Assembly: GCA_038108875.1 (NCBI GenBank)
Contig: JAYNII010000004.1
Coordinates: 1-64,000, forward strand
From: VMDH01 sp038108875
Lineage (GTDB): Bacteria > Pseudomonadota > Gammaproteobacteria > Magnimaribacterales > D2472
Direction of reading: 5' to 3'
Length of the DNA stretch: 64,000 nt
The notes beneath the pieces were generated by a model. The model was not told the origin of the DNA. It worked only from the letters and a program-made list of their open reading frames with translations, and ran no database searches. The stretch's first letter is position 1. Every line of letters begins with the position of its first letter. Of the stretch, positions 1 to 7,641 are shown piece by piece. A program made the position numbers and the translations under genes.

Positions 1-166
1 GTTTATGAAAGTGGCAAAAGCAATTTGGCTCCCACTTCACAAGTATTTCAAGCCTCCCATCCTCGCTAGCCGACAAAATAGAATCAGAGTAATTGATAGG
101 GTAGCCAAACTTATCGCCTTCATTGTAATTTTTCCAACGAATTTCAGGATTATTTAATAAATTCAT
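1..166 (-). CDS. Cupin-like protein, N-terminal fragment
   Basis: The gene runs off the left edge of the window, so only about 55 N-terminal residues are seen. It starts at an ATG read on the minus strand at 166. The fragment has charged and aromatic residues followed by a strand-like stretch and the sequence KWEPNCFCHFHK. An HxH at this place is typical of the metal-binding entry of a cupin barrel, and the layout resembles ChrR-type cupins. The substrate cannot be judged. The remaining cupin histidine and glutamate would lie outside the window. Confidence 0.55.
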   Translation of the reverse strand, partial: MNLLNNPEIRWKNYNEGDKFGYPINYSDSILSASEDGRLEILVKWEPNCFCHFHK

Positions 167-266
167 ATTTTTTTATTCTAAATAAATTTTAGCATTTTTT
201 CTTGTAGAAGGCTGTTTTATAAGGTGATAGAATTTCACATCGCTAAAGCCAAACAGATTTATCATT

Positions 267-342
267 GCGGGTGTGGTGTTAACGGCTAGCACAATAGCCT
301 TCCAAGCTATTGGTACGGGTTCGAATCCCGTCACCCGCTCCA
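267..342 (+). tRNA. tRNA-Gly (anticodon UCC)
   Basis: A full cloverleaf can be drawn. The acceptor arm GCGGGTG pairs with CACCCGC. The anticodon stem ATAGC/GCTAT encloses the loop CTTCCAA, which gives anticodon TCC. The T arm is CGGG-TTCGAAT-CCCG, the discriminator is T, and CCA is encoded at 340-342. The sequence closely resembles gammaproteobacterial tRNA-Gly(UCC). It stands alone, with no second tRNA next to it. Confidence 0.95.
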
Positions 343-369
343 TATTCTCCCTTTTACATTATTCACAAT

Positions 370-391
370 AAAAAAGCGGGCCTAAGCCCGC
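370..391 (-). terminator. Rho-independent terminator for the minus-strand ggt operon
   Basis: A perfect 6-bp GC stem (GCGGGC/GCCCGC, 376-381 and 386-391) has a 4-base loop. On the minus strand it is followed by six T residues (370-375). It lies about 90 bases downstream of the small gene that ends at 482, so it would end the long minus-strand operon that includes ggt. The plus-strand side lacks a clean T-run, although the hairpin could still influence the tRNA-Gly transcript. Confidence 0.75.
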
Positions 392-481
392 TTCACATTG
401 TCTGACCTGGGGAAATTAACATGAAGGAGAATCGAAGGTCAGTATTTATTTGACCAAACAAATTTCAAAAAGTTCAAATAA

Positions 482-571
482 TTATCTTTTTTTTGTAAAA
501 AGATATGCACCAATTAGAAAGAAAACTGTTGGAACTGCATAAATTGCAATCATAAAAAACTTATTGAGCAT
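482..571 (-). CDS. 29-residue membrane peptide downstream of ggt
   Basis: A small reading frame of 29 codons starts with ATG at 571 inside the last codons of ggt, overlapping it by 11 bases, and stops with TAA at 482. The product begins MLNKFFMIAIYAVPTVFFLI, then GAYLF and a basic tail TKKR. That is one complete transmembrane helix with a positive C-terminus. The overlap with ggt suggests translational coupling, and the operon terminator follows it. I recognise no family. It could be a chance frame, but the helix-plus-basic-tail layout and the placement before the terminator favour a real gene. Confidence 0.5.
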   Translation of the reverse strand: MLNKFFMIAIYAVPTVFFLIGAYLFTKKR

Positions 572-2255
572 TACTTCCCTTAGCCAAAGAGTCTGGTCTT
601 CTGCTATCGCCAAAACCATAGTGAAAATTGTTTTTTATGACGATGCTTTCTAATGAAGTTCCAGGAGCATGGAGATAAATTTTTTGATCAGATAAGTTAA
701 GGAGTTTGATTACGCTCGGATTTAAGCCCTTTTCAATACCTAAAATATCTGGTTTCCATTGATGGTGAATTCTTGGTTGGATAGTTGCATCTGATACTTC
801 CATATTAAATTCAATAACATTCAGAACCATTTGCAATACAGTGGAGATTATTCTAGAACCTCCAGGCGATCCTGTGATCAAGTAAGGTTTGTCTTCTTTA
901 AAAACGATGGTAGGGGTCATTGAACTTAGCGGTCGCTTATAAGGCTCAATTTTATTAGCTTCCCCACCCAATAATCCAAACTGATTAGGTATTCCAGGTG
1001 CTGCAGCAAAGTCATCCATCTCATTATTAAGTAGAAAGCCCAGACCATCGACTACAACTTTAGCTCCGTAGCTTGAATTAATTGTGTAAGTGTTAGATAC
1101 AGTATTTCCATATTTATCTGAGATAGAGAAATGCGTCGTTTCCATGCCTTCTGTGGGAAGTAATTCTCCAGGAAAAATTTTATCCGATGGGGTTGTTTCG
1201 CCAATTTTAATATTGTTTGCTAGGGTAGTAGCATAAATATTATGAATTAGATCCTCAACAGGCACATTGTAAAAATCTGGGTCACCAAGATATTTTGAAC
1301 GATCTGCGTAAGCATATTTCATTGTTTCGGCAAGCAAGAGTATGTAGTCTTTGGAATTATGTCCTAGTTTCTCTAATTCGAAATTACTTAAGATATTAAG
1401 CATTTGAATTAAGTGAACTCCACCAGAAGAGGGCGGCGGCATAGTTACAATTTGAAAATCTTTGTAGTTCCCAACTATTGGCTCACGCCAGACTGCTTTA
1501 TAGTTCTTTAAATCCTCTTCTGTAATTAAACCGTTATTTTTTTTCATTGATTCAGCAAAAATCTTTGCGGTCTTTCCCTGGTAAAACCCATCTCTTCCAA
1601 ATCGAGCTATTCGTTGAAGGGTAGCTGCCAAATCTTTTTGAATTAATTTGTGATGTGGTTTCAAAGGATATTCTGGAAAAAAGATTGCTACCGAGGAGGG
1701 GAACTCTTTCATTGAGTCGTATGCATCGTTAATACTATCAGCCATAAACACACTGACTTCAAAGCCTTCCTTAGCAAGCTTAATTGCTGGTTCAATTAGG
1801 TCTTTCCAGGGTAGCGACCCAAATTTCTGATGCGCTTCCCACATTCCTGCAACGGTACCTGGAACACCTCCTGATAAATAACCAAGTCTTGAGGTATAGT
1901 AATTTACAGTCCCATCTTCATTAAGATACATATCACGATGAGCTAGTGCAGGTGCCATTTCTCGATAATCAAGCGCATAGTTTTTTTTCTCATCAGCGCT
2001 ATGAAAGAGAAGAAATCCTCCACCTCCAATATTTCCTGCTCTGGGTAAGACAACTGCTAAACTAAAAGCAACTGCCACTGCCGCATCAACAGCATTCCCT
2101 CCTTGATCCAGGATCGATTTTCCAACTTCAGTTGCAAGATAATGTTGAGATACAACCATACCTGAAGTGCTTACCGCAGGATGAATGATTGAGTCGGAAT
2201 TTAAAATATCTGCTTGTAGATTTAGAATTAAGCATGCGATAAGGAATCGTTTCAA
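561..2255 (-). CDS. ggt: Gamma-glutamyltransferase (glutathione hydrolase)
   Basis: The product has 564 residues and an N-terminal hydrophobic signal, so it is probably periplasmic. This N-terminal nucleophile hydrolase cleaves itself into two subunits and then removes gamma-glutamyl groups from glutathione and related compounds. The autoprocessing site is visible as TTHFSISD, with the likely nucleophile Thr373, followed by GN-VS-T-TIN. The oxyanion motif GSPGGSRI lies near the C-terminus. The length is normal for the family. The gene overlaps the upstream SDR gene by 4 bases, so it is the distal part of a fatty-acid/steroid-type operon. That is an odd place for it unless glutathione conjugates or peptides are co-scavenged. 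Confidence 0.93.
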   Translation of the reverse strand: MKRFLIACLILNLQADILNSDSIIHPAVSTSGMVVSQHYLATEVGKSILDQGGNAVDAAVAVAFSLAVVLPRAGNIGGGGFLLFHSADEKKNYALDYREMAPALAHRDMYLNEDGTVNYYTSRLGYLSGGVPGTVAGMWEAHQKFGSLPWKDLIEPAIKLAKEGFEVSVFMADSINDAYDSMKEFPSSVAIFFPEYPLKPHHKLIQKDLAATLQRIARFGRDGFYQGKTAKIFAESMKKNNGLITEEDLKNYKAVWREPIVGNYKDFQIVTMPPPSSGGVHLIQMLNILSNFELEKLGHNSKDYILLLAETMKYAYADRSKYLGDPDFYNVPVEDLIHNIYATTLANNIKIGETTPSDKIFPGELLPTEGMETTHFSISDKYGNTVSNTYTINSSYGAKVVVDGLGFLLNNEMDDFAAAPGIPNQFGLLGGEANKIEPYKRPLSSMTPTIVFKEDKPYLITGSPGGSRIISTVLQMVLNVIEFNMEVSDATIQPRIHHQWKPDILGIEKGLNPSVIKLLNLSDQKIYLHAPGTSLESIVIKNNFHYGFGDSRRPDSLAKGSNAQ

Positions 2256-2998
2256 GTAAGCAAACCTCCATCAACTCTTAGATCAACGCCATTAATATGA
2301 ATAGCATCCTCGGATGCTAAAAATGCTATAGCGCTTGCAACCTCATTTGGAGTTCTATTTACTCCATCAAGAGGCATTATTTTCTTCAATAATCTTTTAT
2401 CAAAATTGTCTGGTAACCTATTGTTCTCAGTCATTGGGGTTTCAATTGAAGCAGGACAGACGCAGTTTACATTTAGACCTTGCATTCCATATTCAATTGC
2501 AAGATTTTTAGAAAATGCACTAATTCCACCTTTGGAAGCACTGTAGGCTGCCGTCCAGGCATGGGCTCCTAGTGCTGCTGTTGAAGATACATTAACAATG
2601 TTTCCCTTAGACTCGAGTAATAAGGGAAGAGCATATCTGCACATGAAAAATGTTCCGGTTAGATTAATATTTATAATCCTATTCCAGTCTTCAAGATTTT
2701 CATCATGGGAATTTTCCATTCTTAAAATGCCAGCAACATTTATCAGGGCATCAAGTCGATCGAAAGTATTTTTATAATTTAAGAAAAAGGCTGCAATGTC
2801 CTTAACATTTGCGATATCTAAAGTTTGTAGGTAAAGATTGTCATTACTAAGTTCATTCTTGAGGTTTGACAGTAAAGGGCTATTAATATCAGTTGCAATT
2901 ACTTTAGCACCTTCAGTTAGCAACCTTATTACACTTGCTTTTCCTATACCAGAAGCTGCTCCAGTTACTAAAACTGTTTTTTCTCTAAATCTTTGCAT
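2252..2998 (-). CDS. SDR-family oxidoreductase
   Basis: This is a 248-residue classical short-chain dehydrogenase/reductase. It shows the Rossmann motif TGAASGIG near residue 13, a DI after the second strand, an NVAG motif, and the catalytic Ser and YSASK. The C-terminal VDGGLLT ending is typical of FabG-like members. It would oxidise or reduce a hydroxyl/keto group with NAD(P)H. The ATG lies 2 bases from the stop of the upstream yqgE gene, so the two are co-transcribed. The operon also holds an acyl-CoA synthetase and a KstD-like flavoprotein, which suggests a lipid or polycyclic substrate. The precise substrate cannot be read from sequence. Confidence 0.88.
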   Translation of the reverse strand: MQRFREKTVLVTGAASGIGKASVIRLLTEGAKVIATDINSPLLSNLKNELSNDNLYLQTLDIANVKDIAAFFLNYKNTFDRLDALINVAGILRMENSHDENLEDWNRIININLTGTFFMCRYALPLLLESKGNIVNVSSTAALGAHAWTAAYSASKGGISAFSKNLAIEYGMQGLNVNCVCPASIETPMTENNRLPDNFDKRLLKKIMPLDGVNRTPNEVASAIAFLASEDAIHINGVDLRVDGGLLT

Positions 2999-3000
2999 GT

Positions 3001-3576
3001 CTAGTGAGTCTGTTTACTGCCTTTTGAAATGTCTCTAAGATTATAGCCAAGTTCGTTGGAAATTCTATCTACAAGCTGAGTTGGTTTGGTATCAAAAATT
3101 TTTTCTCTTGAAGTATTAACGACCTCCCAAACCCCTTCATTGAGCTCTTGTTCTAGCTGTTGAGCGCCCCAGCCGCAATAACCTAAAAAGACTTTAAAAT
3201 CTAAATTCCTTTGTTCAGCAATTCTTTTCAAAATTTCAGCATCGGTAGAAAGGTAGAGATTATTACTAAGTTTGGATGAAAAATCAGTACCAGAATCCTT
3301 GGAGTGCAATACAAATACTTTGTCTCCATCAACCGGGCCTCCCTGCATTACTCTATCAAGGTCATGTTTCAAATTATTTGAGTTTAATTGGAGAGATTTA
3401 AATAATTTATGAGTTGTGAGCTTTAGGGGTTGGTTAACAATTAATCCAAAAGCCCCTTTATTATCATGTTCACAGATATAAATAAGTGAATCGTAAAAAA
3501 AATCGGCTTGGTTTTTATCTGAAAAATAAAGAAAACAGTCGGTTAAATTTAAATCAGTTAAGGCTTTTTTCTGCAT
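3001..3576 (-). CDS. YqgE/AlgH family protein
   Basis: The product has 191 residues when started at the ATG at 3576. A longer frame from 3669 would overlap the ligase gene by more than 100 bases and add residues foreign to the family. The family hallmarks are present: an N-terminal LTDCFLYFS, then YICEHDNKGAFGLIVNQPL, a QGGPV segment, and GYCGWGAQQLEQEL near residue 140. The function of YqgE/AlgH is poorly defined. It was named after an alginate regulator, but a broad role is unproven. It overlaps the upstream acyl-CoA synthetase gene by 23 bases, so it is part of the same operon. In most genomes it sits beside yqgF, so this context is unusual. Confidence 0.85.
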   Translation of the reverse strand: MQKKALTDLNLTDCFLYFSDKNQADFFYDSLIYICEHDNKGAFGLIVNQPLKLTTHKLFKSLQLNSNNLKHDLDRVMQGGPVDGDKVFVLHSKDSGTDFSSKLSNNLYLSTDAEILKRIAEQRNLDFKVFLGYCGWGAQQLEQELNEGVWEVVNTSREKIFDTKPTQLVDRISNELGYNLRDISKGSKQTH

Positions 3577-5161
3577 ATTCTTTGGCCCATTTATAATTTG
3601 CTTTACCATTTGGAGCTCTTTCAACTTTTGGAACAAAAAGAATATGTTTGGGGACCTTGTACCCAGCAATCTTAGATCTTAAGAATTCATCTAAATCATT
3701 TATATCCAGTTGACTGGATGTAGATACTAGGGCAACTATTTTTTGTCCAAAACGATTATCAGGAAGCCCGACCACTAGACAGTCAAATATCTTAGGATGT
3801 TGTTTAACTAGTTCTTCAATTTCTTCAGGATAAACTTTTTCGCCAGCTGTATTTATACAGTTACTGCCTCTCCCAAGGAGGGTAATAGTGCCATCGAATT
3901 CTACTAGGGCATAGTCACCAGGAAAACTGTATCTAGTTCCAGCTATTTCTCTAAAAGTTGCTTTTGATTTTTCTTCATCTTTATAGTAACCCAGCGGAAC
4001 TAATCCAGAGGTTCCAATCATTCCAGCCTTGCCTGAACCAGGTTGAACGGGTTTATCGTTTTCATCTACAACAATTGTGCCAGGGTTTAATCTAAATTTC
4101 GCAGTATTGGCTTTCTGATCTCTGGTAGAGATTGAAGAGCCCATGCCGCCCTCCGTAGAACCCATTGTATCCATCAGCTTCATGTCGTTAAATTCAAGTA
4201 AACCATCTTTGACTTGCTGGCTCCACATGACTCCGCTGGAAATAATAGTATTTACGGAGGATATATCGTAAGGATTGCCTGAGTTCTTTGCTACGATTAA
4301 AGCATCTAACATTGGTTTAGCAAAGGCATCGCCAACTATAGTTATGCTGGTTGCTTTGGTTCTTTCGACCTCAGCCCATAAATGGTGTGGATCAAAACCA
4401 AGTGACGAGGTAGTTACTACTGATCCTCCTAGGTTTAGGGGTAAAAAGCTTCCTAACCACATTCCAGTTCCGTGCATCAGGGGACAAGCTACATAACTCG
4501 TGGGTGCAGATTTGTTTTTCTTATGCTTTTGAATGCAATCTTTAAGTTCTTGTGAAGTTTGAGGGACTTCGAATCCTAACCCTTTTAGGGTTTTAAACAT
4601 AGCCATTATGAACTCACTTTGGTTGTACATTACGCCTTTAGGCATTCCTGTAGTTCCACCTGTATAGAGCATATAAAGAATATCATCTGATTTTCTAGTT
4701 CTTTGAAGGGGTTGGTTTTCTAATAATTGAGAATAAAGATAACCCTTTTCAAAAGTGTTTAAGGATCCATCTGTTACACAGATCCAAGCTTTAACCTTAG
4801 GAAGCCTTGCAGAGATGGTTTTAACTTGATCAGAATAAATTGCATTATAGAAGACAGCTTCACAATCTGAATTTTCTAGAAGATAAATTAGTTCTTCAGC
4901 TTGGTAGCGATAATTTACATTGATGCTGACTCCGCCAACTTTAAAAATTGCAAATTGAGCCACAAGATATTCATTGGAGTTGTTAAGGTACAAACCAGCC
5001 TTAGAGTGGTTTTTAAGGCCAAATTTATCCAATGCATTGGCAATTTTGGCTGCCTGCTCTTCGTACTCTCTCCAGCTAAGACGATCAGTGCCATTAATTA
5101 AAGCAGTGTTTTCTGGAACAATATCGCTGATTTCTTCCCAAAGAGTAGAAAAATTATTCAT
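3554..5161 (-). CDS. Acyl-CoA synthetase (AMP-dependent)
   Basis: A 535-residue member of the ANL adenylating enzymes. The P-loop-like core LYTGGTTGMPKGV is present near residue 170, followed by an STEG substrate/AMP motif, GDYA, and LLGRGSNCINTAGEKVYPEE, which carries the A8 hinge. The terminal segment PKVERAPNGKANYKW holds the catalytic lysine. It would activate a carboxylic acid to its CoA thioester. Members of this shape often act on branched, cyclic or steroid acids rather than simple long-chain fatty acids, but this is an inference. It overlaps both neighbours and lies between the KstD-like flavoprotein and yqgE. Two more ligases lie elsewhere in the window. Confidence 0.88.
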   Translation of the reverse strand: MNNFSTLWEEISDIVPENTALINGTDRLSWREYEEQAAKIANALDKFGLKNHSKAGLYLNNSNEYLVAQFAIFKVGGVSINVNYRYQAEELIYLLENSDCEAVFYNAIYSDQVKTISARLPKVKAWICVTDGSLNTFEKGYLYSQLLENQPLQRTRKSDDILYMLYTGGTTGMPKGVMYNQSEFIMAMFKTLKGLGFEVPQTSQELKDCIQKHKKNKSAPTSYVACPLMHGTGMWLGSFLPLNLGGSVVTTSSLGFDPHHLWAEVERTKATSITIVGDAFAKPMLDALIVAKNSGNPYDISSVNTIISSGVMWSQQVKDGLLEFNDMKLMDTMGSTEGGMGSSISTRDQKANTAKFRLNPGTIVVDENDKPVQPGSGKAGMIGTSGLVPLGYYKDEEKSKATFREIAGTRYSFPGDYALVEFDGTITLLGRGSNCINTAGEKVYPEEIEELVKQHPKIFDCLVVGLPDNRFGQKIVALVSTSSQLDINDLDEFLRSKIAGYKVPKHILFVPKVERAPNGKANYKWAKEYAEKSLN

Positions 5162-6860
5162 TGTGTTTTCCTAACTCATAGCCAATTCTTCTGCCTGAGA
5201 AAATGCAATCTGCGACGGAAAGACCGGATACGTATATGTTAGAACAAATCCCAACAGCAGATCTTCCTGCAGCATATAAACCTTTTATAGATTTATTATT
5301 TGTACCTAACACTGCACCTGTATTTTCATCTACCACTAAGCCTCCCAAAGTTAAAGTAGGAAGTGGGGCAATTTTTGCATCAATGGAAATATCTATTGCA
5401 ATTAAGGAACCTTCAAGGAGAGCCATATCCTGATAAGCTTTTCCAAATTCGCATGGACGTTTAGTCTTGAAACATTCATTGTACTTCTGGATAGAACTTG
5501 CAAGCCCTTCTTCATTTATGTTGTATTTAGCGCTTATTGCTTTTAGATCCTTAGATTTTTTAGAACCAAAATACAACATCATACGCGCAGCATCTCTTTG
5601 AAAGGGAAGGGCAGTACTGGCTTCTTTTTTTGCACTTCTAAAAAGCTCTTCACTTAATATTAGATATGCTTTACCACCGTGGTTTTCGCACATTGCATCT
5701 CCTAGAGTTGCTCCATAAACCATTTCATTGGTAAATCTTTTGCCTTGAGCATTAACTACTATACCTTTAGCAAATGAATGAGGGGGATTTAAAAATCTCC
5801 ATGCAGTCACTCTGTTCATTAATGCAGTTTTAGCACCCACTGATTGCCCCAATCTAATACCTGAGCCATCATCGCATGAAGTTCCTAAAGGCATTCCTTT
5901 GCTATATTTTGGAGCATAAAAATCTATCATAGCTCTATTAAATACAAATCCACCGGCTGAGATGCATACACCTCTTTTAGCTCGTAAAAATTTGATATCC
6001 TGATGTTTTTTTGAAATTTTATTTGCTTTGTTTATATAAAAGGAGCCGCAAGCTCTTAAGAGGCTCGCACCTGGGTAGGTTGGTGGCAGGATCATTTGCA
6101 ATACTTCACCACGAGAAATCAATTTTTTATACTTTTCCCTAATAGGTCCGCTTGGGAGCATTGTGCATTTAACTCCCAGGACAGCATTATTGGTGTCTAT
6201 TACAAGTGCTTTTACTTCTGTTTGTTGGTATGTTTTTAACCCCTTTAACTGTGCTGCTTTCTTTAATGGATAAAATATTGTGCCACCAACACCGATTGGT
6301 TTAAATGGACCTTCTTCATAACCCCTGTGACCTCGAGGTGCGGGTAATGCTTTTTCCATATAACTTGGAACTAAAGAATTATCTGAATGATAAAGAAAAT
6401 GCCCAGCATCTGGATAAGATGTTTTTTTAGGAAAGTAAGTTGAGTTAAATTTAACACCGTTATCAATAAGCCATTGGGTATTTTTAGGCGAATCTTCGCA
6501 AAATTTTCTTAAGGTTGCTTCTGAAACCACATCTCCAACTTCTTGTTGAAGGTAGTTATACATATTGTCTATAGAGTCCTCTATTCCGGCTTCTTTTTGA
6601 ATACTGGTTCCGCCTCCAGCATAGAATACTCCTCCGCTTCTAGCTGTAGCCCCACCTCCTGAGGTTTTATCCAATCCTATCACGCTAAGACCTTGCTCCA
6701 GGGATTCAAGGGCAGTCGCAATTCCTGCGCCACCAAGACCAACGATAACTAAGTCCGCCTCATCATCCCAAGCTATGAGACTGGCATCGCTAACTATTTT
6801 AGGCTCTTCAACATTGGAGAACCATTTATCAGATTTTGGATTTAATTCAGTTTCCAGCAT
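5154..6860 (-). CDS. FAD-dependent oxidoreductase, 3-ketosteroid dehydrogenase / fumarate reductase family
   Basis: This is a 568-residue flavoprotein. An N-terminal dinucleotide fold is seen at GLGGAG (41-46) and extends through SGGGATARSGGVFYAGGG, which is typical of the FAD_binding_2 family. A second FAD segment GLYAAGRSAVGICSN lies near the C-terminus. The overall order and the GGLVVDENTGAVLG stretch match 3-ketosteroid 1-dehydrogenase and related 2-enoate-forming enzymes rather than succinate dehydrogenase. It would introduce or remove a C=C bond next to a ketone. It overlaps the upstream SDR gene by 14 bases and the downstream ligase by 8. A fumarate-reductase-like role on another substrate remains possible. 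Confidence 0.82.
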   Translation of the reverse strand: MLETELNPKSDKWFSNVEEPKIVSDASLIAWDDEADLVIVGLGGAGIATALESLEQGLSVIGLDKTSGGGATARSGGVFYAGGGTSIQKEAGIEDSIDNMYNYLQQEVGDVVSEATLRKFCEDSPKNTQWLIDNGVKFNSTYFPKKTSYPDAGHFLYHSDNSLVPSYMEKALPAPRGHRGYEEGPFKPIGVGGTIFYPLKKAAQLKGLKTYQQTEVKALVIDTNNAVLGVKCTMLPSGPIREKYKKLISRGEVLQMILPPTYPGASLLRACGSFYINKANKISKKHQDIKFLRAKRGVCISAGGFVFNRAMIDFYAPKYSKGMPLGTSCDDGSGIRLGQSVGAKTALMNRVTAWRFLNPPHSFAKGIVVNAQGKRFTNEMVYGATLGDAMCENHGGKAYLILSEELFRSAKKEASTALPFQRDAARMMLYFGSKKSKDLKAISAKYNINEEGLASSIQKYNECFKTKRPCEFGKAYQDMALLEGSLIAIDISIDAKIAPLPTLTLGGLVVDENTGAVLGTNNKSIKGLYAAGRSAVGICSNIYVSGLSVADCIFSGRRIGYELGKHNE

Positions 6861-7611
6861 TTAAATCAGCAGTTTTACCTCCATCAACGACTAGAGTTTG
6901 ACCAGTAATAAATGATGCCTGATCAGAGAGAAGAAACATAACAGGTATTGCTATCTCATCAGGATCAGCAATTCTTTTTAGAGGAATGCTTTGAGCGGTA
7001 TGTTTAAGCATATCTTCATTGGGGATGGCTCTCGAAGTAGCAGGTGTCATGACAGCACCTGGCACAACACAATTCACTCTAATGTTAGGAGCATTTTCTA
7101 TTGCCATGGTTTGTGTCAAGTTTATAAGACCAGCCTTTGCTGCGCCATAGGCACCCATGTACCGGGTTCCCTTGAGTCCAACTACAGAGGAGATATTTAC
7201 TATTGATCCATGAGAATTTGCACGCATGTGAGGAATAATTTTTTGGCAAAGTAAAAATACTCCATCCAAATTGGCTTTAAAGTTTGTTCTCCATGCATCA
7301 TAAGAAAGATCAGATAAAAGACCTGTATGGATGGAAGGCGCATTATTTACTAATCCATCAATCTTACCATAGACCTTGAGAGCATCTTCGACAGAATTGC
7401 TCACTTGTTCAATATTAGAGACATCTGCTTCATGCGCTAATAAATTGGGTGAAATTGCGCTAAGCTCTTTTCTAGCTATTTCAAGATTCTTGTAAGTCCT
7501 TCCAGTGATAATTACAGATGCGCCTTCTATAAGACATCTTTTAGCAATAGCTTTACCAATTCCAGCAGACCCCCCCGTGATGTAAATAACTTTATTTTTA
7601 AACCAATTCAC
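6847..7611 (-). CDS. SDR-family oxidoreductase
   Basis: A 254-residue classical SDR with TGGSAGIG near the N-terminus, NNAP, a catalytic Ser in NISS, YGAAK as the YxxxK pair, and a VVDGG ending. The start is a GTG at 7611 with a strong GGAGG ribosome site about 9 bases upstream, which supports this choice. It is the first gene of the minus-strand operon running to 482 and may pair with the FAD enzyme that follows, the two acting as successive oxidations of a ring or chain alcohol. Family-level assignment is firm; the substrate is unknown. Confidence 0.87.
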   Translation of the reverse strand: MNWFKNKVIYITGGSAGIGKAIAKRCLIEGASVIITGRTYKNLEIARKELSAISPNLLAHEADVSNIEQVSNSVEDALKVYGKIDGLVNNAPSIHTGLLSDLSYDAWRTNFKANLDGVFLLCQKIIPHMRANSHGSIVNISSVVGLKGTRYMGAYGAAKAGLINLTQTMAIENAPNIRVNCVVPGAVMTPATSRAIPNEDMLKHTAQSIPLKRIADPDEIAIPVMFLLSDQASFITGQTLVVDGGKTADLNAGN

Positions 7612-7641
7612 TAGTCACCCTCCATTTCTGATGGAATATTT

